A stretch of 64,000 nt of DNA, from assembly GCF_019285515.1 (NCBI RefSeq), contig NZ_CP079095.1, positions 3,628,501 through 3,692,500 of the forward strand, in the 5' to 3' direction. The position numbers and the translations under genes were made by a program. Of the stretch, positions 46,069-55,313 are shown piece after piece. Each line of letters begins with the position of its first letter. The stretch's first letter is position 1. Below the pieces are notes generated by a model that was given only the letters and a program-made list of their open reading frames with translations, was not told the DNA's origin and did no database searches. Source of the DNA: Methylococcus sp. Mc7. GTDB taxonomy: Bacteria; Pseudomonadota; Gammaproteobacteria; Methylococcales; Methylococcaceae.

Positions 46069-46174
46069 ACACAGCACTCCTTTTCCCCTCCCTGCGCAGA
46101 TAGCCGCCCGGCAAAGGCATAGCCTCTCGCCGGGTGCCCCGCCGCGGCAAATCGAAACCCAGTTTGACTCGGGG

Positions 46175-46202
46175 CTTGAAAATAAGTTCCTTGTCTCTAT
46201 AT
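46175..46202 (+). promoter_or_regulatory. Sigma-32-type heat-shock promoter for groESL
   Basis: CTTGAAA (46175-46181), a 13-bp spacer and CTCTATAT (46195-46202) fit the sigma-32 consensus. A GAGTGCTAA half-site, like half of a CIRCE operator, follows at about 46222, but a matching TTAGCACTC at 9-bp spacing is absent, so HrcA control is not supported. Confidence 0.55.
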
Positions 46203-46295
46203 CGCTGGCAGCACCCGAGTGAGAGTGCTAACCGCTGAATCCCGTGCATTTCGCACAATTCGTTGAAGCAACATAGTAAGGAGTTCCAAGTCATC

Positions 46296-46586
46296 ATGAA
46301 AATCCGTCCCTTGCATGACCGTGTTGTGGTTGTCCGCCGGGAAGAAGAGAAAACCTCTCCGGGCGGCATCGTGATCCCCGATACCGCGAAGGAGAAACCG
46401 ATCAAGGGCGAGGTCGTCGCCGTCGGCACCGGCAAGGTGCTTGAGAACGGTCAGGTGCGCGCGCTGGAAGTGAAGGCGGGCGACGTGGTGCTCTTCGGCA
46501 AGTATTCCGGCACCGAAATCAAGATCGAGGGCACGGAGTACCTGATACTCCGCGAAGACGACATCATGGGTGTCCTCGAATCCTGA
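46296..46586 (+). CDS. groES: Co-chaperonin GroES
   Basis: A 96-aa Hsp10 that caps Gro[12 protein letters not shown] start, mobile loop [16 protein letters not shown]-terminal [11 protein letters not shown]. The frame extends upstream, but ATG 46296 matches the family. AAGGAG lies 12 bp upstream, a long spacing. Confidence 0.97.
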   Translation: MKIRPLHDRVVVVRREEEKTSPGGIVIPDTAKEKPIKGEVVAVGTGKVLENGQVRALEVKAGDVVLFGKYSGTEIKIEGTEYLILREDDIMGVLES

Positions 46587-46611
46587 TCTTTAGATTGTGC
46601 CAAGCTTTTGA

Positions 46612-48264
<1,653 letters not shown>

Positions 48265-48328
48265 TCGACACCGGGTTCGGGGAGCGTCCGAGGCCCCAAA
48301 CCGCAAGGAAAGCGGAAGTCTCCGCTGC

Positions 48329-48370
48329 AACCCCCGGTTCCCGCGCCGTCATGGCGCGGGATCGGGGGTT
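48329..48370. terminator. Bidirectional terminator between groEL and the ars operon
   Basis: A long near-perfect hairpin (AACCCCCG... and ...CGGGGGTT, with an inner CCCGCGCC/GGCGCGGG stem) lies between the convergent groEL and acr3 genes. TTTCGTTT follows on the plus strand. It can serve both directions. Confidence 0.8.
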
Positions 48371-48374
48371 TCGT

Positions 48375-49445
48375 TTATGCGCCGGCGAACCAGCCCCGCG
48401 TCCGGTTGCATACCGCGCACACCGATAGCATCACCGGCACCTCGACCAGCACGCCCACCACGGTGGCGAGAGCCGCCCCGGATTCCGGGCCGAACAGGGT
48501 GATCGCGGTCGCCACCGCCAGTTCGAAGAAATTGCTGGCTCCGATCAGGGCTCCCGGCGCCGCCACTGCGTAATTCACCCGGAACAGGCGCATCAGGCCG
48601 TACACCAGCGATGAATTGAAATACACCTGAAGCAGAATCGGCACGGCGATCAGCGCGACGTGCAGCCAGCGGCCGGTGATGTTGTCGGCCTGAAAGGCGA
48701 AGATCAGCACCAGGGTCAGCAACAGGGCGCCGATCGCCACTGGGTGCAGCCGGGGCAGGAACACCTGATCGAACCAGGCGGCGCCCTTGCTGCGCAAGAG
48801 CCAAAGCCGCGACAGCACGCCGGCGGCCAGCGGTATCACGATGAACACCACAACGGAATAGAACAGGACGTCGAACGGCACTTCCAGCCCCGCGGCCCCC
48901 GAAACCAGGTATTTCACGATGGGGACGAAGGCCAGCAACATGATGAGGTCGTTCACTGCGACCTGGATCAGGGTGTAGGCCGGATCGCCGTCGGTGAGGT
49001 AGCTCCATACGAACACCATCGCGGTGCAGGGCGCGGCGGCGAGGATGATGACGCCCGCCAGGTACTGGTCGCCGGCCTCGGGTCCGATCCATGGAAGGAA
49101 CAGGTATTTGAAGAACAGCCAGCCGAACAGTGCCATGCTGAAAGGCTTGACCAGCCAGTTGACGAACAGTGTCACCATCAGGCCCCTGGGGTTCCTGCCC
49201 ATGTTCACCACCGAGGCGAAATCCACTTTCAGCATCATCGGATAGATCATCAGCCAGATGAGACCGGCGATCGGCAAGTTGATGTGGGAGATTTCGAGCG
49301 CCCGCAGAGCCACCACGGGTTCGGGCACGGCCTTGCCGAGCAGGACGCCGGCGCCCATGCACAGCGCGACCCAGAGGGTGAGGTAGCGGTCGAAGAAACT
49401 CATGCGCTTGGGCGCGATTCGAGTCGGCCGGGGCTTTTTCTTCAT
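48375..49445 (-). CDS. acr3: Acr3-family arsenite efflux permease
   Basis: A 356-aa, ten-helix arsenite exporter of the Acr3 type. Acr3 hallmarks: AAAPCTAMVFVWSYL with the conserved Cys, DLIMLLAFVPIV, and GASNFFELAVA. The ATG overlaps the arsC stop by 4 bp. Last gene of arsR-arsC-arsC-acr3. Confidence 0.93.
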   Translation of the reverse strand: MKKKPRPTRIAPKRMSFFDRYLTLWVALCMGAGVLLGKAVPEPVVALRALEISHINLPIAGLIWLMIYPMMLKVDFASVVNMGRNPRGLMVTLFVNWLVKPFSMALFGWLFFKYLFLPWIGPEAGDQYLAGVIILAAAPCTAMVFVWSYLTDGDPAYTLIQVAVNDLIMLLAFVPIVKYLVSGAAGLEVPFDVLFYSVVVFIVIPLAAGVLSRLWLLRSKGAAWFDQVFLPRLHPVAIGALLLTLVLIFAFQADNITGRWLHVALIAVPILLQVYFNSSLVYGLMRLFRVNYAVAAPGALIGASNFFELAVATAITLFGPESGAALATVVGVLVEVPVMLSVCAVCNRTRGWFAGA

Positions 49446-49930
49446 GCTATTTTCCCGATGCGTTCCAGTTCCACCGAAAGCTCGGCGGGGCTCATGTGTT
49501 CGATCGGCAGGGCCAGCAAGGCCCGCACCCGGTTTTCCAGGGTTTCGAATGTCGCGTCGAACACGGCGTCGATCTCCGCCAGCGTGCCCGTCGCCTTGGC
49601 CGGATCCGGCATCCCCCAATGGCCCCGGATGACCTGACCCAGGTAGGCCGGGCAGGTTTCGCCCGCCGCGTCGTCGCAGACGGTGATCAGGACGTCGAAT
49701 ACGACGTCGCCGAGGGCATCCCAGGACTTGCTGCTCAAGCCCTCGGCAGGCAGGCCGTGCCTGCGCAGGGCCTCCAGCGCATGGGGATTGATCTTTCCGG
49801 TAGGATGGCTACCGGCGCTCCAGGCCCGGAGGCGGTCTCCGCCGAGATGGTTGAGCAGCGCCTCGCCGAGGATGCTGCGGCAGGAATTGCCGGTGCAGAG
49901 CACCAGCACGTTGATCAATTTTCGGTTCAT
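49442..49930 (-). CDS. arsC: Arsenate reductase ArsC, LMW phosphatase type (second copy)
   Basis: A 162-aa thioredoxin-linked arsenate reductase. P-loop Cys12 in LCTGNSCRS and the resolving pair Cys85 and Cys93 (VCDDAAGETC). An extra Cys (NSC) sits in the P-loop. About half identical by eye to the copy upstream, so likely an old duplication. Confidence 0.9.
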   Translation of the reverse strand: MNRKLINVLVLCTGNSCRSILGEALLNHLGGDRLRAWSAGSHPTGKINPHALEALRRHGLPAEGLSSKSWDALGDVVFDVLITVCDDAAGETCPAYLGQVIRGHWGMPDPAKATGTLAEIDAVFDATFETLENRVRALLALPIEHMSPAELSVELERIGKIA

Positions 49931-49982
49931 GAGTGTCTCCCTCGATTCAAATGCCGCAGATGCCATCTCCGTCCAACTTGCG

Positions 49983-50480
49983 CTAACCCATGCGTCCGAT
50001 TTCGCGAAGCTTCCGCTCGAGGGCGAGCCGTTCCAGGCTGAGGGGATTGAGGGCGGTGAACAATCTGATGCGCCGCTCGAGAAGCGCGAAGGCCTGGGCG
50101 AACGCGAGCCTTCTTTCGCCCTCGGAACCTTCGACGGCTGCCGGATCGGGCAACCCCCAATGGGCGGTGAGGGGCTGGCCGGGCCAAGCCGGGCACGCCT
50201 CGCCGGCGCCGTTGTCGCAGACCGTGATGACGAAATCCAGCGGCGGCGCGCCGGGGCTGGCGAACTCGTCCCAGCTCTTGCTCCGCGCGCCATCCGTGGG
50301 AATGCCTTCTTTTTCCAGCCGTTTCAGTGCCAGCGGATTGACCCGGCCGGTTGGGCGGCTGCCGGCACTGAAGGCGCGGAAGCGGCCTTTGCCGAGATGG
50401 TTGAGCAGCGCCTCCGCCATGATGCTGCGGGCCGAATTGCCGGTACACAGAAAGAGCACGTTGTAGGTTCTCTCGCTCAT
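49983..50480 (-). CDS. arsC: Arsenate reductase ArsC, LMW phosphatase type (first copy)
   Basis: A 165-aa enzyme with Cys12 (LCTGNSARS), Cys88 and Cys96 ([10 protein letters not shown]), the full triad for thioredoxin-coupled reduction of arsenate to arsenite. It overlaps arsR by 4 bp. Confidence 0.92.
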   Translation of the reverse strand: MSERTYNVLFLCTGNSARSIMAEALLNHLGKGRFRAFSAGSRPTGRVNPLALKRLEKEGIPTDGARSKSWDEFASPGAPPLDFVITVCDNGAGEACPAWPGQPLTAHWGLPDPAAVEGSEGERRLAFAQAFALLERRIRLFTALNPLSLERLALERKLREIGRMG

Positions 50481-50818
50481 TCACGGGTCTCCTGATCGCT
50501 TGCGCATCGCGTCGAGACCGATGTCGTGCAGGGGGCGCCGCTGCAACAATTCTCGGTCAGAAAGCCGATCAACTCGTTCATCGCCTGAAAATTTGCCGAA
50601 TAGATGACATAGCGGCTTTCCTGCCGTGACCTGATCAGACCGGCATGGGCGAGTTCTTTGAGGTGGAAGGACAAGGATGAGGGCGCAATTCCCAACGCCT
50701 CCGAGATCCTGCCTGCGGACAGGCCTCCCGGCCCGGTCTGGACCAGCAGACGGAACACGGCCAGGCGGGAATCCTGGGCGAGAGCGGCAAGCGCAGTGAC
50801 TACGGACTTAACTTCCAT
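50477..50818 (-). CDS. arsR: ArsR-family arsenic-responsive repressor
   Basis: A 113-aa winged-helix repressor ([25 protein letters not shown]). The likely As(III) ligands are C-terminal cysteines (ENCC then APC), a layout different from the classical ELCVCDL site. It leads the ars operon. A Tn3-like transposon end lies 36 bp upstream of its start. Confidence 0.9.
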   Translation of the reverse strand: MEVKSVVTALAALAQDSRLAVFRLLVQTGPGGLSAGRISEALGIAPSSLSFHLKELAHAGLIRSRQESRYVIYSANFQAMNELIGFLTENCCSGAPCTTSVSTRCASDQETRE

Positions 50819-50819
50819 G

Positions 50820-50837
50820 TTTCTATGATTATCGAAA
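50820..50837. promoter_or_regulatory. ArsR operator candidate
   Basis: An imperfect dyad (TTTCTATGA and TTATCGAAA, 7 of 9 pairing) immediately precedes arsR. ArsR-family operators are AT-rich dyads at this place, so it is the likely self-repression site. Confidence 0.4.
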
Positions 50838-50853
50838 TATAGAGGCCGTGCAA

Positions 50854-50891
50854 GGGGTCACCTCACGAAACGGAAGATATCGTACGCTAAA
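50854..50891 (+). repeat. Left 38-bp terminal inverted repeat of the Tn3-like element
   Basis: Starts GGGGTCACCTCACG and ends ATATCGTACGCTAAA. Differs from the right repeat at positions 5, 8, 16, 23, 35 and 38. Confidence 0.85.
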
Positions 50892-50986
50892 CAGCTGATA
50901 GCGACTGCAACGGCCTGAGCTTACCTATACCGACTCCGACACGAGCGCGCGTTGCTTTTCATTCTAATATTCTGTAGAGTGTTTGC

Positions 50987-51664
50987 ATGAATAACCGAGC
51001 ACTGAAAAACGTCTTGTACGAACAGGTCGCCCGCATCGGCAAAGCAGTCTCCAGTCCGAAACGGTTGGAGTTATTGGAGTTGTTGGCACAGGGTGAAAAA
51101 GCTGTTGAGATGCTGGCCAACGAGTTGTCGACAGACATCAAACTCACCAGTGCGCACTTGCGGGCACTGAAGGAAGCGCGTCTTGTTACCTCTCGGCGCG
51201 AAGGCAAATACATCATTTATCGGCTTGCCGGTAGCGATGTCGCAGGCCTCTGGGTGAGTCTTCGACAAGTCGCCGAAGAGCACTTGCTCGAATTGAAGGT
51301 GGCAGTGGGCCAGATGGTCGCCGATCCAGCAAAACTGGCTGCGGTAAGTCGCCAGACCTTGTTGGAACAGGCGCGGCGCGGGGAGGTTATCGTCATCGAT
51401 GTACGTCCACGCGATGAATACGAAACTGCTCACCTGCCGTTTGCTCGTTCGATGCCGTTGGAAGAGGTTGAGCAGCGGCTTTCGGAGCTACCGAGGGACA
51501 GCGAAATTGTCGCTTATTGCCGGGGGCCATTTTGCTTGTTGTCTGATAAAGCCTTGGCTTTACTAATTGCTCGGGGCTACCGCGCGAGCAAGATTCTCGA
51601 TGGTATAGCTGAATGGCAAGCCGCTGGGCTTCCGGTCGAGTTGCCCGGAGTTTCCTTCCTATGA
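50987..51664 (+). CDS. ArsR-type HTH fused to rhodanese domain
   Basis: A 225-aa protein: ArsR winged helix (SPKRLELLELLAQGEKAVEMLA, TSAHLRALKEARLV), then a rhodanese domain with DVRPRDEYETAHLPFARS and active-site Cys in AYCRGPFCLLS. The CRGPFC loop is the sulfurtransferase/persulfide type. This fusion is typical next to a SAM methyltransferase. The stop overlaps the following gene's ATG by 4 bp. Likely the regulator of the cargo operon, sensing a sulfur or metalloid species. Confidence 0.88.
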   Translation: MNNRALKNVLYEQVARIGKAVSSPKRLELLELLAQGEKAVEMLANELSTDIKLTSAHLRALKEARLVTSRREGKYIIYRLAGSDVAGLWVSLRQVAEEHLLELKVAVGQMVADPAKLAAVSRQTLLEQARRGEVIVIDVRPRDEYETAHLPFARSMPLEEVEQRLSELPRDSEIVAYCRGPFCLLSDKALALLIARGYRASKILDGIAEWQAAGLPVELPGVSFL

Positions 51665-52238
51665 AAGGGCGTGAAAGTGGAATGCCTGACGAGGAATATT
51701 GGGCAACATTTTTTGACCCTGTCTCCGCCATTGGCCAGTTGTTGAGAGAAACGGAATACGCACCAAGGAAACATCATCGAATTCGGCTGCGGATATGGCA
51801 CCTTTACAATACCTGCCGCTCGCCGCACGCGGGCTGTTAACCGCCTTCGATATTGAGCCGGCCATGGTCGAATGCGTTCGCTGAAAGGCTGAGACATTCA
51901 AACTAGCCAATATCCGGGCCGAGGCACGGGATTTCGTCGAGCATGGAACAGGTGTCAAGGATCGCTCGCAGGCGCACGCCATGATATTCAACCTGCTGCA
52001 CTTGGAACAGCCCGTGCGCTTGTTGCGCGAAGCCTATCGGACGTTGCGGGACGGTGGAATGTTATCGGTCGTCCACTGGCGTAGCGACATTCCCACTCCA
52101 CGCGGCCCATCGCTGGAGATTCGTCCAACCCGTGAGCAATGCCGGGTATGGATGAAAGAAGCCTGTTTTATCGAAATTGAAACAGTCTATTTGAGTTTTT
52201 CCTGTCCTTATCACTTTGGCTTGGTCGCCAAGCGCTAA
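51661..52238 (+). pseudogene. Class I SAM-dependent methyltransferase, disrupted
   Basis: Reading starts MKGRESGMPDEEYWATFFD, shifts near 51765 to the SAM motif IIEFGCGYGTF, and shifts again near 51850 to FDIEPAMVECV. It meets a TGA at about 51882, then continues in frame through ARDFVEHGTG, AHAMIFNLLHLEQP, LSVVHWRSDIPTPRGPSLEI to CPYHFGLVAKR. Two frameshifts and one stop. Its intact relatives sit next to ArsR-rhodanese genes. Confidence 0.82.
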
Positions 52239-52261
52239 ACCGTCTATGGAGGCTTCCCAAA

Positions 52262-53028
52262 ATGCAAAAACCAGACGTATTTATTTATGGTGTCATTTCT
52301 TACTTGGCATTTTTTGTCACTTTTCTTTACGCCGCGGGTTTTATCGGTAACTTCTTCGTTCCAAAAACCATCGACACGGGCGATCCGACTTCTTTGGCCA
52401 CAGCATTGGTAGTCAATGCCGCCTTGCTTGCGCTGTTCGCGGTACAGCATTCAGTTATGGCCCGGCCAGCGTTCAAAGACTGGCTGAAAAACTTCATGCC
52501 GGCGGCGGCAGAACGAAGTACCTATGTGCTGATTTCGAGCCTTTTACTTGCGTTACTGTTTTGGCAATGGCGACCTTTGCCTGATTTTGCTTGGCAGATA
52601 GAAGCGCAGGCTGGCCGGTTCGTGCTGTGGTGCCTATTTTGGTTAGGGTGGATAATCGTATTGGTGTCCACCTTTATGATTAACCATTTTGATTTGTTTG
52701 GTCTGAGACAGGTATTGCTATTTTTTTTGGAACCGAGTATCGGCATCTGGAGTTTTCCACGCCTGGGTTATATCGCTACGTTCGCCATCCAATTATGACT
52801 GGTTTCATTATTGCCTTTTGGGCAACGCCCGATATGACCGTTGGACATTTGCTATTTTCGCTCGCCACAACCGGATACATATTTATTGGCATCTTCTTTG
52901 AGGAAAGAGACCTCGTCACTTCTTACGGGGACATATATGAAAGGTATCAGCAGAAGGTTCCGCGCCTTATGCCCAGGCTGAAGAAATCGGCATGGACACC
53001 AACTTCCAGCGATTCTACTAAGAATTAG
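52262..53028 (+). pseudogene. mddA: MddA-like methanethiol S-methyltransferase, split by a frameshift at T8
   Basis: The first part (52262-52798 frame) has the multi-helix membrane fold with LFAVQHSVMARPAFK and STFMINHFDLFGLRQV. The second frame supplies EYRHLEFSTPGLYRYVRHPIM and the C-terminal FEERDLVTSYGDIYERY. The two join in frame if the eight-T run at 52721-52728 had nine Ts. MddA homologues methylate methanethiol to dimethyl sulfide; they belong to the isoprenylcysteine methyltransferase/NnrU superfamily. Could be a real mutation, slippage control or a sequencing error. Confidence 0.78.
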
Positions 53029-53082
53029 ATTCCACCGCTTTGGCTAAACACCGGCTGCCAAATGATTTATCTGGAGCTTGTT

Positions 53083-53439
53083 ATGAAAGTATTGATCATT
53101 TTCAACCGTCAACCCTATGACGGTACGGATGTCACCTGGAATGGCCTACGCCTTGCCGATAAACTGTTAGAGGCCGGAAGCGAAGTTCGCCTGTTTCTTA
53201 TGAACGATGCCGTCGATATGGCGCGCGATGCATGTGTTTCGCCAGAAGGTTACGATCAAGACTTGGCGAAGATGCTCAAGGCCCTTATCGCCTGTGGCGT
53301 CACGGTCAAGGTTTGCGGAACCTGCATGGCGCGGTGCGGCATTTACAAGAACCAACCCTATTTTGATGGTGCCGAAAAATCAACCATGATGGCGTTGGCG
53401 GAATGGGTCATCGATAGCGATAAGGTGATTTCGTTTTGA
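53083..53439 (+). CDS. DsrE-family protein
   Basis: A 118-aa DsrE/DsrF-like protein (VLIIFNRQPYDGTDVTWNGLRLA) with several cysteines, including VKVCGTCMARCGI. The CGTCMARCG motif suggests persulfide or metal binding. An upstream in-frame start exists; ATG 53083 starts the fold. Last intact cargo gene of the Tn3-like element. Confidence 0.85.
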   Translation: MKVLIIFNRQPYDGTDVTWNGLRLADKLLEAGSEVRLFLMNDAVDMARDACVSPEGYDQDLAKMLKALIACGVTVKVCGTCMARCGIYKNQPYFDGAEKSTMMALAEWVIDSDKVISF

Positions 53440-53494
53440 AATGCTCCAGGGTGCCGTAATGGCCATAACTTCGGCGCAATGCGATACTTGGTAT

Positions 53495-53705
53495 TAAAGT
53501 CCGCGCGGGAGTTGGATTGACGACATAGAATATCGACTATTGTCCGAGGAACTGGGGTTGAAATCGGGAGGGCGGTGCTCGATGTCGGATGCAGAACGAG
53601 TCGGTTTACCCGCCAATTGGCGGCATACCGGGTTTGCGAGTTACTGGTATCGACCTCGATGCCGAATGGCTGGCGCTTGCCCGTAGCCGCGACCCCCATC
53701 CACGT
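53495..53705 (+). pseudogene. SAM methyltransferase N-terminal fragment
   Basis: The pieces YRLLSEELGLKSGG, VLDVGCRTSRFTRQLA and, after a shift, GLRVTGIDLDAEWLALARS form motif I and II of a class I methyltransferase. No C-terminal half follows. A different protein from the relic at 51661. The rest of 53440-53778 has no recognised gene. Confidence 0.65.
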
Positions 53706-53778
53706 ACTTGCAGGCCGAGTTCTGATTGGGGAGGAGAAAACGCTGTTTAACATTCCCGGTGAGGTCAAGCTTTGACCC

Positions 53779-53998
53779 GACCTTTGCCAATCTGAACGTC
53801 GAGCTGCGCCGCCGGGTGCCGATCGGCTCGAACTAGGGCGAGGCGAAAAACACATTGACCCGCGCCGTGAACGAGCTACGCGATCCGGGTGTTGCTATTG
53901 ACGACGCGCTGCTGACGTTCTTGGCCCTGCTATGGGACGGGAACACACGGCCTGACCGGCGACTGCCTCTGGCGGCAGAACAAGCCGACTGACCCTTG
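53779..53998 (+). pseudogene. tnpA: Tn3-family transposase TnpA, C-terminal remnant
   Basis: Reads NVELRRRVPIGSN-stop-GEAKNTLTRAV, then, after an apparent internal deletion, NELRDPGVAIDDALLTFLALL. A frameshift follows, then GLTGDCLWRQNK. These match the RRRVQxGLNKGEARNALARAV and WEHINLTGDYxWRQ blocks at the end of Tn3/Tn21 transposases. It ends at the right inverted repeat. Confidence 0.8.
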
Positions 53999-54032
53999 GC
54001 GTACGATATTTTCCGTATCGTGAGCTGCCCCC
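53995..54032 (-). repeat. Right 38-bp terminal inverted repeat of the Tn3-like element
   Basis: On the minus strand it starts GGGGGCAGCTCACG and ends ATATCGTACGCCAAG; 32 of 38 positions match the left repeat. Confidence 0.85.
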
Positions 54033-54079
54033 GCTGCAAGGCCTCGCCTCGCCGGATCTGAACGCAAGTTTCATACAAA

Positions 54080-54097
54080 ACCCCGCGAAAGCGGGGT
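54080..54097 (-). terminator. Intrinsic terminator of the fds operon
   Basis: On the minus strand, ACCCCGC and GCGGGGT arms close a TTTC loop and are followed by TTTTGT. It lies 41 bp after fdsD. Confidence 0.8.
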
Positions 54098-54138
54098 CTG
54101 CCGAAGAGCGCCGGTGCTGCGCGGTGGCGAGAAGCGCG

Positions 54139-54372
54139 TCAGGCCGCGTTCTTCTGCTGTTCGTCCCTGAGGACGGTCACGGCCTCGCGTGCCAGCGCGC
54201 TCAGTCCTTCACCGCCGGCCTGGAGGTGGGCGATGATCTGGCGGCGCATCCGGGGCTCCCAGAACTTGTGCAGATGGTCGACCACTCCCTGAATGGCCAC
54301 GGCGTGGTCGGGCTCGGCCTGGAAAAATGCGCTGATGTTGTTTGCCATCTTGACAAGGTTTTCGCTATGCAT
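54139..54372 (-). CDS. fdsD: NAD-dependent formate dehydrogenase delta subunit FdsD
   Basis: A 77-aa small subunit found at the end of fds operons (LVKMANNISAFF, GVVDHLHKFWEPRMRRQI). Needed for activity of the soluble Mo enzyme in relatives; role possibly stability or maturation. Confidence 0.88.
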   Translation of the reverse strand: MHSENLVKMANNISAFFQAEPDHAVAIQGVVDHLHKFWEPRMRRQIIAHLQAGGEGLSALAREAVTVLRDEQQKNAA

Positions 54373-54416
54373 GTGGAACCTGGGCTCCTTCTTGGCGTTA
54401 TGGGTTCGAAACTCGC

Positions 54417-55307
54417 TTATTGTTCGTGCAGCCGATGGGGATGGGCATAAACCACGCACGCCTCGCCGCGGACGAAACCGACCAGGGTCAGGCCGGTCTC
54501 CAGGGCGAGCCGGACGGCGAGGCCGGTGGGCGCTGAAATCGCCGCCAGGAAGCCGATGCCGGCCTCCGCGCATTTCTGCACCATCTCGTAGCTGGCGCGG
54601 CTGGTGACCAGGACGAAACCCTCGTTCCGGGGCGCGCGGGTTTTCGCCAGGACGCCGATCAGCTTGTCCAGGGCGTTGTGGCGGCCGACGTCTTCCCGGA
54701 GGTGAACGAGGCCTTTGCCGGGCACGACCCAAGCCGCGGCGTGGACCGCGCCGGTCAGTAAATTGATGTCCTGCCGCGCACGCAATTCCTCCTGAGCATG
54801 GCGTAGATCGGCCATCGACACCCCGGCGCCTGCTCCGACGGGTGCGGGGTGGCGCACCGCTTGCTGCAGGGTCGCCGAACCGCACAGGCCGCAGCCGGTA
54901 CGGCCGGTGAGATTGCGCTCCTTGCCCGGCAGGCCGGCGAAACGTTCCTCGGTGATGCGCAGCCTCACCTCGATGCCTTCGCTGCGGTTGTGGGCGCGGA
55001 CCGCCAGGATTTCGGACGGCGAGCGGACGATGCCCTCGGTCAGGCTGAAGCCGATCGCGAAATCCTCCAGGTCCAGGGGTGTCGCCAGCATGACGACGTG
55101 CGGCACCCCGTTGTAGACCAGCGCGACGGGCACCTCCTCGGCTACCTCGTCGGTCTCGACGCTGGCGATGCCGTCACGCAGGCGCTTGACCGTGACCGGA
55201 CTGTGGCTGGGCCGGCTCCCGTCTTCCCGGTCCCACGCACCCGGCGCGTCGTCCCCGCCGCTCGGGCGAAGTACGGGGTCGAAGACGGTCGCGGCCGGGC
55301 CCATCAT
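54417..55307 (-). CDS. fdhD: Formate dehydrogenase sulfurtransferase FdhD
   Basis: A 296-aa protein that passes sulfur from a desulfurase to the molybdenum cofactor of formate dehydrogenase. The CGLCG motif lies in the RTGCGLCGSATLQ segment; GRHNALDKLIG and LVTSRASYEMV are family marks. It sits between fdsA and fdsD (44 bp from fdsD), in the position called fdsC in other fds operons. Starts 6 bp after fdsA. Confidence 0.93.
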   Translation of the reverse strand: MMGPAATVFDPVLRPSGGDDAPGAWDREDGSRPSHSPVTVKRLRDGIASVETDEVAEEVPVALVYNGVPHVVMLATPLDLEDFAIGFSLTEGIVRSPSEILAVRAHNRSEGIEVRLRITEERFAGLPGKERNLTGRTGCGLCGSATLQQAVRHPAPVGAGAGVSMADLRHAQEELRARQDINLLTGAVHAAAWVVPGKGLVHLREDVGRHNALDKLIGVLAKTRAPRNEGFVLVTSRASYEMVQKCAEAGIGFLAAISAPTGLAVRLALETGLTLVGFVRGEACVVYAHPHRLHEQ

Positions 55308-55313
55308 CCGGAA

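Larger units (their letters stand above)
50854..54032. mobile_element. Tn3-family transposon relic with sulfur/methyltransferase cargo
   Basis: The two ends are 38-bp inverted repeats, 50854-50891 and 53995-54032, identical at 32 of 38 positions. They begin with GGGG, and their inner part resembles Tn21/Tn501 ends (GGAA and ATATCGTACGC shared). The decayed tail of tnpA (53779-53998) reaches the right end, as in Tn3 elements. TGCAA occurs directly before the left end and 2 bp after the right end (54035-54039), possibly the 5-bp target duplication. Cargo: ArsR-rhodanese, methyltransferase relic, MddA-like, DsrE, second methyltransferase relic. The inside is visibly more AT-rich than the flanks. 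Confidence 0.85.

Noticed and set aside
46205-46232. Possible CIRCE operator upstream of groES
   Set aside because: Only the GAGTGCTAA half is present; the other half and the 9-bp spacing do not match, and a sigma-32 promoter explains control better.
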